The notes beneath the pieces were generated by a model. That model saw nothing but the letters and a program-made list of their open reading frames with translations, made no database searches and was not told where the DNA came from. A program made the translations under genes and the position numbers. This document shows positions 55,335-64,000 of a DNA stretch of 64,000 nt, piece after piece (positions within the stretch are counted from its first letter, which is position 1; every line of letters starts with the position of its first letter). The DNA lies in contig OZ199838.1 of the NCBI GenBank assembly GCA_964304625.1, forward strand, positions 11,284,001-11,348,000, read 5' to 3'. The DNA is from Kudoa neothunni (lineage: Eukaryota; Cnidaria).

Positions 55335-55570
55335 AAAATTTAATCCTAAACGGCATGTGGCATGTACGCTTGCGTACAATAATTTTTTAATCTCAGCAAC
55401 TCCTACTTACATGCTGTTTACAGGCATAATTGTTTAGAATCTGCTATATTTAATTATTTATGAACCGTAGGAGCGAAGCGGTGGGTCGGAAATAATTAAA
55501 TATAATCAAAACTAGTGTCATCGGAATATTATTTATCGTGCCAAAATCCACTTGCTAATTTTAAAAGGTG
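55335..55570. repeat. Dispersed repeat with palindromic core, copy 2
   Basis: Inverted relative to the copy at 49930-50145. The core contains GGAGCGAAGCGGTGGGTCGG between the inverted arms TTAATTATTT and AAATAATTAA. Next to it, at 55270-55330 on the complement, lies a Pol III B-box-like GTTCAAATTC, suggesting a SINE-type family. Confidence 0.6.
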
Positions 55571-56127
55571 GTGATATCGTCCTGCTCTACTTGCTGATTG
55601 CACATATGTTGATTTTTTATCTGCAATTCTTATAAATAATCGTTATACCACATAGTAAAAAAATAGGATAAACAACAAAATTAGCGAATATTTTTTGAAA
55701 ATAATATTAATTTTTATTGTTGGCACATGTGCGTGTATCGGTATTACGTAATTTCTTGTTATGGTGTAACGTTTCCTTGGCTCCAAAATGTTACGCAGTA
55801 TCGAGAATTCATTGTAGATATTATTACAAAGGAAAGACATAATAATAAAATAAATTTATAAAAATTTGTTTTAAAATCATTATTTTTAATCGTCATGCAA
55901 AAATTAATAATAGATCAATTCAAAAACGTAATTTATTTTAGTCATGTTGTCTATTTTTAAGATCTATCCTTAGTAACTATATGCGTGTTTTCATTCTTTG
56001 AAAGCAATTTCAATTATGCTACTAACATGTCATAATTTTTACAATTAAACATCATTTTTAATATTTAATAATAATAATGTTTTGGTTTATAAATTTTTTT
56101 AACGGTTTTCGCAGGCTTGATTTAAAT

Positions 56128-56665
56128 CAGGGGCAGGCAACCTTCTTGGGTGACGGGCCGAACAGGCATCCTAACTCTAATTAGGGTCGTATTAAAATTA
56201 ATATATTAAAATGTTAAATTACTCTTAATTCAGATTTTCAATTTAAATATATAAATAAGAATTTAATGAAGTCATTTAAAATATAAAAATACGTCAAATC
56301 AAGAGTGTTGTATTTAAATAATTTTTACTTGCAGTGTAAACAACTCGTGCTAAATTTGTGAATGAATGATTTATTGGACTGGGTCAAGTAACATGAGATG
56401 TACCTATATGCCCTTTTAAAAATATTTTATACATTTATTTAAATAATTTTAACGGCCATATTTATTCCGGTTTTCTGATTGAATGAAAATGAATTTTAGT
56501 CGGCTAAAATGTTTATATCGACAACATATAAACATTGAGAAAAACGATCTAGATAATAACTTAAAAAGTATTTGGATATTTTAAATATTATGAAAAAATT
56601 TTATTCCAGTAATACATGATGCCCTGGATAGAAATAATTGACGGGCCGTAGGTTGCCGACCCCTA
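56128..56665. mobile_element. hAT-type MITE
   Basis: The left end CAGGGGCAGGCAACCTTCTT and the complement of the right end TAGGGGTCGGCAACCTACGG are hAT termini; both continue into a GGGCCG block. The 538-bp interior is AT-rich and non-coding. The flanking octamers do not match exactly, so the insertion is old or the duplication has eroded. Confidence 0.75.
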
Positions 56666-57142
56666 ACATAAAAAACATATAATTAACAATGAAGGATATA
56701 TTACTTCATTTGTTTCGAAACTGTTATTTCCCATATTATAATGACATGAAACCCAACGTTATCTGTCAAAAAATATAACGCAATTAATAAATTTATTTAG
56801 AAAAGTTTGAATGTATTGATTTAACTTTTTAGTAATTTGTTATTTTCGTTATGTTGACTAATATGCTTACTTTATCATCAATATCCTAAATATACTTGTT
56901 CTCATTATTTTTTTGTAATTTAACCTTTCCTGTACCGAGCTCAAAAAAATTCCGTGTGTGCCCAGGGGGTATTTGATGGATCCCAGGAGAAATCAGCTTA
57001 AAACTATTTGTTTCAGAGTTTAAGTAAATTAAAACATCTTTAAACCTATTTATAAGATATTATAACCCATCAACATTTCATATAGTATTGTGTTATAATC
57101 GGTCATGAAACATGGTTAATCAACTGGTATTCTACAATTTAA

Positions 57143-57376
57143 CCCTCTAACGATCCCAAAAACGATGAACATGTAATGGACTTTAGGGTAAATTTTACCC
57201 CACATTTTTTTTTGAATTATAACACTTTAAAAAATCTAATAATCAATATTGTAGAATAATTTTTAATTCCTATGAATGAAACATTGGCAAACGCATATTA
57301 AATTTTGACGTACTCAACGTGATAATCGGCTTCGTTTACGATCCGTCTTATGTCGGTAAACATCGATGTTTCCTCA
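57143..57376. mobile_element. piggyBac end fragment (copy A2)
   Basis: Preceded by TTAA (57139-57142) and starting CCCTCTAACGATC, like classical piggyBac ends. The next 200 bp match 43360-43570 with few differences. The match stops where a different piggyBac end begins at about 57377, at the position where the other copy has an intact TTAA (43580-43590 area). This marks an insertion site. Confidence 0.7.
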
Positions 57377-58335
57377 ACCTTCCCAGCGTCTTTGGCGTCA
57401 AATTGACCCTAAACGATTTTGTGGTGTGTTATATGTTTTCTCAAAATGCTTCAATTATTTTAAAAATCAAGTTATTCTCCTATAATATGCTTTTTATTTG
57501 GATAATTAAATAATCAAAATTCACATTCCTTCTTTGGGGTCAAATTGACCCCAATCTATTTTCTTAGGAAACGTAAAAATACATGTACCATATCTTAAAG
57601 AAAAATGGTTTGTTCAAACTAAATCGAATTATAAGAGGATTTTATCCTAGAATATAAAGAATAAACATTAAACCGATGCTCGGCAAATATTCACGAACAA
57701 AGGCGGGAAAATACATTTTGAAAATGAGGGATTTTGAATACGAGTTCTGCTCAGAAAATGATCCCGAAGCACTTGAAATAGACGACAGTCTACATTTATT
57801 CGATTCTTTATCAGAATCCGACAACGAAATAACGCAAAAACAGACAACCTATTCCTCGACAAAAATGGAATTGCTTGGTCCTCGGTTACACCAAAGATCA
57901 CAAAAACTCAAAAGGAAAAAATACTGCATCCGATCCCAAGTTTAACGGCCTACGCGATATCAAGATTTAAAGAAATATCGGATACATTCTTAATATTTTT
58001 TGACACTATTTTTTTTTGGTGCGATTTCGAACAAAACCAAAACTGGGGGCTTTCATTACAATAATGAGTGGAAATCTATAACACTGGGAGAATTTAAGGC
58101 TTACCTTGGATCACTAATTAATATGTCTATTTTTAAGTCAAAATTAGAGTCCTTAAAATTACTTTGGAGTGTTGACAAAGGGAGAAGCGTATTCAGAAAA
58201 ATAATTCCACTCAAAAGATTTGTCCAGATATCGACGTCTCTTCATTTTGATGACTTTGAAACTCTACAATGCAACAAAATTCACCAGACCACGATTGTTA
58301 TTAACTCATCTTCGTTAACCCTTATCTCATAATTA
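57377..58335 (+). mobile_element. Truncated second piggyBac-type element (B) nested in A2
   Basis: Begins AACCTTCCCAGCGTCTTTGG with subterminal GTCAAATTGACCC, repeated at 57535-57551 as GGGGTCAAATTGACCCC. Coding on the plus strand: 57676-57945 encodes an acidic N-terminus (LFDSLSESDNE), and 58000-58332 the conserved piggyBac N-terminal DDE_Tnp_1_7 region (SITLGEFKAYLGSLINM, FVQISTSLHFDD). The two frames are offset and the catalytic region and right end are missing, so it is a dead 5' fragment. The right boundary is not a true terminus. Confidence 0.7.
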
Positions 58336-60204
58336 AAATTTGAAAATATCTATGCTAAATTAAAATTATTGAAATATTCAAAAAATATAAATGAATATTT
58401 TGTAGTCGCGAAAATGATTTTTATGAACAAAACAATCGGACCAATTAAAGTTTGAAGCCATACCTCTTGTTAAAAATTCCATATAAATTAAAATTTATTC
58501 GTACTGGTGTGCTAAATTAACAGAAAAACATTCATGAAATTTCAATAGAATAAATTTCGTCTATTAGTAATTAGGAGGAAATTATCTCAGATGAGGTACT
58601 AAATATATCACGCCTGGTACCGGGAGGGATAATTAGTTGATGAAAGTCTTATTTTCCTAAGTAAATTTGATGATAAAAGTTACATATAAATTAAATGTTA
58701 TTTGCTTCAAGGAATTTAAATTAACATAATACCATTTATAAAACCATAAAATTACATGACCAAGTGACATTATAATAAAATCATTTTTCGTTTCCAATAA
58801 TAATTCCTTCTTTTTATATATAAAGCTTTATTTGAACAGTAAAGAAACCATTCATAAACCTCCAGTGCATTCTTTTCGGAGTTTTCAAAATGGAACACAA
58901 AAAATATTCTGTTTCATAATATCACCATATTATAGCCATTAAATTTCACATGAACACCAAAAAAACTTAATAATATTTTGAGATTAACGTAGTGTATGAT
59001 TATTTATGAAAGTGTTACAAGAGTTAATAATTTGTTTATTACATCAGATTAATAGTTCATGTAAGATTTAATGATTGAGTTAATCCACCCGAACCATTAC
59101 ATACATTTCTTTCAAATTTTAAAGAAAAAACATTTTAAATTATTATTATTATTAATCAATCAATTTTAATTTTAATTGATTTATCAAGCCGAAAAATTTA
59201 GAATTTATTTATTTTATGATTGATCGCCGTTGGTTAAATTCATGGAAGATTCAATCGGATCACCTATATTTTATTTATCATCAATTTGATCAAAATATTA
59301 TGCAATCAGGGGCGGCATAATCACATATATAAATAAAGGAAATCGATTTGTATTTAGTGGTCAAGTTCACGGTTTTATATAAAAATAATTCAATGCTAAT
59401 CTCATTATTAGCATTATTTGTTGGGAGTAGTATCACATAACCTGTACTAATTGTCACGTAGCCCACATTATAAAGTAGTTAAAGCTTATTGTGTGTATGA
59501 CTTGATTGTTCACGTTCTGTTTCTGACTCAGGTTTTTCTCTGGAGCATTAAAAGATATACCAAACGGTTATATTAAATTTAATAAAAATACTCTTGTTGG
59601 AGAATACTTTATATTATATGTGATGACGTGTACATGTATTGTATATTGTGTGAGTATACGTGACCAATAGTAGTTGACCTGTTGTGTAATATCGTTACTA
59701 TGAGCATTATTGCAGGAGCTAACACTCTCTATATTGCTTTTTGAAATTTTTTTTATTTTTTCCACAATTAATTCTCTTTTAATAAAGAAATTTATCCTGT
59801 TTGTTTATGAAAGTGACGATTGGCACCGATCATAATATCCAGACAGGTATAGTTTTGACTGTATTTAATTATTTTTGACCTCTAAGATTAGTAGTAATGT
59901 GTGAATTTCACTCAATAAATTATTTTTGATATTAACGTTATGCACTTGCTACAATTAATTAGTTATCGCTTATATAAAATATGAAATTCTTATTATTATA
60001 GAAAAGAGATTGATACATTAGACAATCGCTAAAGTTATATGGTGATAATTCACCAAAATCAGAGTTTTCCAACTTCAATATTAGAATACATAAAGCATGC
60101 TTTACTCGAACCGGATTAGTTGGCGGTACATCCTGTTGAAATAATCGCGAGGAGCTAGGAGTTCAACATTAATAGATTACACCAACTATAATCGTGATGA
60201 CAAA
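58336..60204. other. Intergenic, no gene seen
   Basis: About 1.9 kb of AT-rich DNA between transposon remnants. No supported gene, RNA or repeat apart from the repeat beginning at 60205. Confidence 0.5.
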
Positions 60205-60345
60205 TAGATGTTGTCAAAGTTTCCCTATTGGAGATGCGACATTGATAAATACTCAATAATAAAATATTCAACAGGTTCGTTTTTGTACGTTGTCGCTGAT
60301 TTGAATTATGGCCACTGTTCTGCAATTTAACCAAATAAACTTTGT
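60205..60345. repeat. Dispersed repeat, copy 2, with adjacent tRNA-like motif
   Basis: 60270-60345 matches 11918-12000 in the same orientation. Just upstream, CCCTATTGGAGATGCGA is the inverse of the motif at 4336-4372 (CGCATCTCCATTAGGGAA). The combination suggests a composite short interspersed element. Confidence 0.5.
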
Positions 60346-60628
60346 AGATCAATTATAAATAGGAGTTAACCGGATTAAAAATGTGAACCGTGCAGGCGTA
60401 GTTGCCACTCTGGATTAAAAATTTCCGTGTCAATAACCAATGCTTTGGTTTATTATCTATTTTATGCAAAACATTAGAGTTAATTTAACCCTAACAAAAT
60501 CTAGTCGCGGAAGTAACATGTCTTATCATTATAGTTTCTTGATGTATGTACAGTGGTTACACTTTAATTTAATATCAATGAATCGATTTAGATTTAAAGA
60601 ATAACTTAGGATGAAACCAAGGTAGGTT

Positions 60629-63362
60629 GGTTAAAGTTCACTTTAGCCCCATACCTTTCGGTAATAATCGTAACCCGAAATTCGAGTATCGTCGTACGAT
60701 GTAACCAGCCGAATTATAGATTAATTACGTGTAATCCCGCGAAACACTCGTTAACTTTCGATGAAATGAGGTTATCCCTAATTAATGCGTTCTTGTGAGT
60801 TTGGGCCAAACATATAATAACTAATTATTTAATGAATATAATTCTAACAATTTTAATTATTTATTTGATGGGATAACTTAATTATAAATTTTTACACACA
60901 CAAGCGTTATTTTTATCAACCAAACTAAGATTATGGAATATAATATTGTATAACCACGTGTTTTCTGGTCAGTGTCACCCATGCTTCCTGAATTGTACAA
61001 TTCCGAAAATATTGATAACCTCAAATTCGAGGATATTGTTTATCTTAAAAATAATCCACAGGAGTTAGTATTATTTCTACAAGGACTTGGACTTTTACCC
61101 AAAATCAAAATTTGTTCTTGTGGAGATATTATGAAATTATATCTAAGGAAGTCCTCTATCGATGGATATAGCTTCCGTTGCAAGAGAAAAAATTGCCACC
61201 GAGAATCCTCATTAAGAACTGAGTCATTTTTTTCGAATTCGCACCTTTCTTTATATTCCCTCATAAAATTTATATATTTGTGGAGTAGAGGTGTAACGAC
61301 CCAAGAATTTCTAATGAGAGAATGTGACATTGGGTCTGCCAATACAGTGGTCGATTGGAAAAATTTTCTAAGAGACGTGTGCCTCTCTTATTTTTTGGAA
61401 AACCCGACCAAAATTGGAGGTCCTGGAACTAAAATCCAGACCGATGGGAGCCTCATTTGTAAAAGGAAATTCGGCGTCGGCAGAATTCTACGAAACCAGA
61501 GTATCTGGATTGTAGGTGGCATTGATGAAAATGGGAATGTTTTTATGGTGGAGACTGAAAAAAGGGATGCTGCTACATTAGAAAACATCATCACTAACCA
61601 TGTTGAAGGATGGTCCCTAATTCGTTCCGATGGATGGCGTGGTTACGCACGATTAAACGAACTTGGGTATCTTCATGAGACCGTTATTCATGACAAAGAA
61701 TTTGTCTCCTCAACAGGTGTACACACTAACCGGATTGAAGGTATATGGAGTGTCTTCAAACGGAAGTATAGAAGTATCACCAACAAAAAAAAAGATATGA
61801 TTTCTTCATATATACCTGAATGGTGCTTTCGAAGAGTCAGCAAAGACAAACTCTTAACTAAATTAATTAGACAAATTAAAAGCATATATAATTTTAATTA
61901 ATAATTATTGTCTTCTCATAAATTTTCGTGATATTACGAGAATATTTAGCTCTATAAAGGACACAACGTTCGGTGTTCTTAATAGTATTAATTATCATAT
62001 TAACTGAATTTTGATATTTTTAAATATTTTATGATTAAGTTAAAAAACCATTTCAAAACTTAACTAAAGATATAATATTAAAAGTTAGCATATTCCAATT
62101 GTCCGATTTTAGCTTGTTTGAAACTTAAAGCGTTTAATTAAGTTAGATCAAATAATAATTTAACTGAGAAAGGTTTAGATTTTCGTCTGTAATAGACAGC
62201 AAACACACGTTTTTTAAGTCTTTAAGTAAGCATATTCATCATCGATTAATTATTTCACGATTCCTCTAACCTACTAGTCTAATATAAAAAATATATTTTG
62301 GCAAAATAATTTTTTCAAGCAAAAAATTATTATATAAGAAAGGCAACTTATGAAATCAATTATTCAAAATTCTAGCTGTAGACATTATTAAGTGTCATCC
62401 ACTGAATAATGTCACATGATTTCGTTTACAATCTAATTTTAATAAAACTTAACTTGTAATATTTAATTACTTTTATAATTTTAAGCCAACATTTTAAGTA
62501 CATGAGTTTTAATATTAAAATTTTTTGGAGCGTGCGCAATTTACAAAATCCAAAACATTTATATTTCTCGTTAATATAATTAGTAGATGTAATATGCAGT
62601 TTAATATTAGGTGACTGTTGGGGCTGATAGTTAGTCTTCGGCGTCAAAGATATAATGACACACATAAACCTATAATAATTAACAGGCATGCTACTCACAA
62701 AACACTATTTTGTGTATTTTTTTATTATTGATATTATTACAGACAAATGAATTTCATATATGGGATGCAAATAAATGTTAATTTTTTTAAACACAGATTG
62801 AAAAATATAAAACCTAAAAATTATAAATAACTTTTGTCTTCAAAAATAAAAAACAGTTACAAAAATTTATAAACTAAAATAGATTATTTCCAGTATTTTT
62901 ATACTTATTAAGGTACATTAAATAAAAGATATATATCTATAAAAAGCGTTTTTCTTGATAATAAATGTCGAATTAAACTTTAATTATTTTACTTTATACT
63001 GTCTTTAAGATAATTTTAAAAATGTTCTAAGTGAATACATCCTCGAATAACTTACTAAAATTGGAAAAATAATGCTAATTTTAGGATAAGAACCTGAATA
63101 ATAGAGATTGCACGTGGTTTCGACATCGCACGAAGCTGATTTTTTGTGAAATTTGTTGAGGAAATTTTAAGCTTCTTTCTGAATTCTAATACGTAGATGA
63201 ATGCATATAATTAAGATATGGAACTGTGAGGCCATAAGCCATCAACAAATGCAATCATCGTGGAAATAAAGGCTTCATCGCTAACGCGAATAATACCCCA
63301 TCCGAAGTTTTTTCGGGTTCCGATTATTACCGAAAGGTATGGGGCTAAAGTGAACTTTAACC
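60629..63362 (+). mobile_element. Apparently intact Merlin/IS1595-type transposon
   Basis: Terminal inverted repeats at 60629-60670 and 63321-63362 are identical over 42 bp, starting GGTTAAAGTTCACTTTAGCC, and similarity continues a little inward (AACCCGAAA). The 2,734-bp element holds one uninterrupted transposase gene (60972-61901). About 300 bp of non-coding sequence lies to its left and 1.4 kb to its right. I could not find a clean 8-9-bp target duplication. Identical ends and an open frame indicate recent mobility, although the right arm may contain inserted sequence. Confidence 0.85.
60972..61901 (+). CDS. Merlin/IS1595-type DDE transposase
   Basis: 309-aa transposase moving the surrounding element by cut and paste. 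A zinc ribbon lies near the N-terminus (C48-x-C50, C70, C75: KICSCGD then FRCKRKNCH). The catalytic DDE residues are recognisable: D158 in IQTDGSLICKRKFGVGR, D220 in IRSDGWRGYARL, and E256 in GVHTNRIEGIWSVFKRK; WIVGGIDENG is the typical Merlin block between the first and second Asp. Length and order match IS1016/Merlin transposases. No introns are needed. The first ATG is used; translation from the next Met (M4) would make no difference to the domains. The protein runs to TAA at 61899-61901 without interruption. Confidence 0.9.
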   Translation: MSPMLPELYNSENIDNLKFEDIVYLKNNPQELVLFLQGLGLLPKIKICSCGDIMKLYLRKSSIDGYSFRCKRKNCHRESSLRTESFFSNSHLSLYSLIKFIYLWSRGVTTQEFLMRECDIGSANTVVDWKNFLRDVCLSYFLENPTKIGGPGTKIQTDGSLICKRKFGVGRILRNQSIWIVGGIDENGNVFMVETEKRDAATLENIITNHVEGWSLIRSDGWRGYARLNELGYLHETVIHDKEFVSSTGVHTNRIEGIWSVFKRKYRSITNKKKDMISSYIPEWCFRRVSKDKLLTKLIRQIKSIYNFN

Positions 63363-64000
63363 CAATTTATGTATAATAAATTAACCACGAATCATTTATA
63401 TTAGTATAAAAATATAAAAAAAGTTGGTAATTACGTTCAAATACCATCCACTTATTTAAAATAAAAATAATAGAATGATAGTAAACTTTTATGTTTTGGT
63501 ATTACTCAATTTAATGGTGATTATAATTAGTACGTAATATCCATCGAGACCCCACATAAAAGGACTGAATTTTAGTGCGAAATATCCATTTTCTAATATT
63601 TTTAAGCATTTTTTCGTCGATAAGTAATTTCATATGTTTCTTTAATTACATAAAAGTTTCATAAGATAGAACTGGGTTTTATAAAATGATAAAATAATGG
63701 CACACAAGAAAACGTGCACAATATTTACCTACGCAATAAGCGCTGTTAAATGTATTGATCATAGCCTTAATTATTATGTTTCTTTTCTCATTATTATGTT
63801 AAATTCTACCTGGCATAGCCTCAACCATATTCAACTAACGTGTGGGGTTGATCGCAGCATTGCCCGGATTCGGATGCAAAACTTGGTGTTTAATTTCTAT
63901 CGGAACAACCCCTTTATTTTTTCTATCCACGGCGGTAAGTCTCTGTTAAGTAGATAAATGTAAAACGGGGTCATTTCACACATAAAGATAAAATACGATT
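63363..64000. other. Right edge, possible exon start not confirmed
   Basis: Frame 63697-63957 ends in a stretch that reads like coding sequence (VDRSIARIRMQNLVFNFYRN, then FIFSIHGG) followed by a good splice donor at 63936 (GGCGGTAAGT). No family is recognised and the likely exon start is unclear; the rest may lie beyond the window. Confidence 0.25.

Noticed and set aside
61040-61885. Minus-strand frames within the Merlin transposase
   Set aside because: Reverse-strand shadows of the transposase gene.

Overview
This window is eukaryotic and almost certainly from an invertebrate animal. It is very AT-rich, every confident gene has GT-AG introns, and the gene set is metazoan: a two-C1 protein kinase C, the checkpoint kinase BUB1, citron Rho-interacting kinase, calcineurin B, a spectraplakin-type cytoskeletal protein with a GAS2/GAR domain, and gephyrin. 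Introns are tiny, mostly 40-67 bp, and the standard code fits all reconstructed frames. That combination suits a compact, secondarily reduced animal genome (orthonectid-like lineages come to mind), but the species is inference. No viral or LTR element, CRISPR array, rRNA or intact tRNA was recognised.

Layout. 1-2517 (+): 3' part of a protein kinase C gene. 2518-5307: AT-rich intergenic DNA with a small inverted-repeat element (4489-5170). 5308-9896 (-): complete BUB1 gene, ten exons; one intron is swollen to 1.56 kb by a hAT-type insertion with a perfect 8-bp target duplication. 10280-11897: degraded Tigger/pogo transposon. 12240-14165: degraded piggyBac-type element with TTAA at both ends. 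15055-21159 (+): complete citron kinase, eleven exons, 1,713 aa. 23547-25314: broken IS630/mariner-like transposon with tandem iterons in its ends. 26098-27057: second Tigger remnant. 27223-27818 (-): calcineurin B (first exon not found). 28803-29788: probable hAT-type element. 29789-33908: long stretch without genes. 33909-42591 (+): seven-exon spectraplakin-type gene, about 2,795 aa. 42905-43350: GC-richer anonymous island beside a broken piggyBac copy (43352-44519). 44938-45529 (+): small three-pass membrane protein of unknown function. 48170-52715 (-): gephyrin, divergent from 52988-54642 (+), a gene with an HMG-like segment and a TOX4-like cysteine finger. 55335-60345: repeats, a hAT MITE and nested piggyBac pieces. 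60629-63362: an apparently intact Merlin/IS1595-type transposon with identical 42-bp terminal inverted repeats and an uninterrupted DDE transposase.

How the genes relate. PKC, BUB1 and citron kinase all lie within the first 21 kb; BUB1 (spindle checkpoint) and citron kinase (cytokinesis) are both mitotic, but they lie on different strands with independent flanks, so no co-regulation is claimed. The spectraplakin-type protein keeps the microtubule-binding GAR domain but shows no actin-binding calponin-homology domains and has degenerate EF-hands. Splice structures were derived by hand from conserved protein motifs and GT-AG sites. Exon lengths sum to whole codons for BUB1, citron kinase, the spectraplakin-type gene, the small membrane protein and the TOX-like gene, which supports those models. 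The PKC gene does not close: one base is in excess in a single kinase exon.
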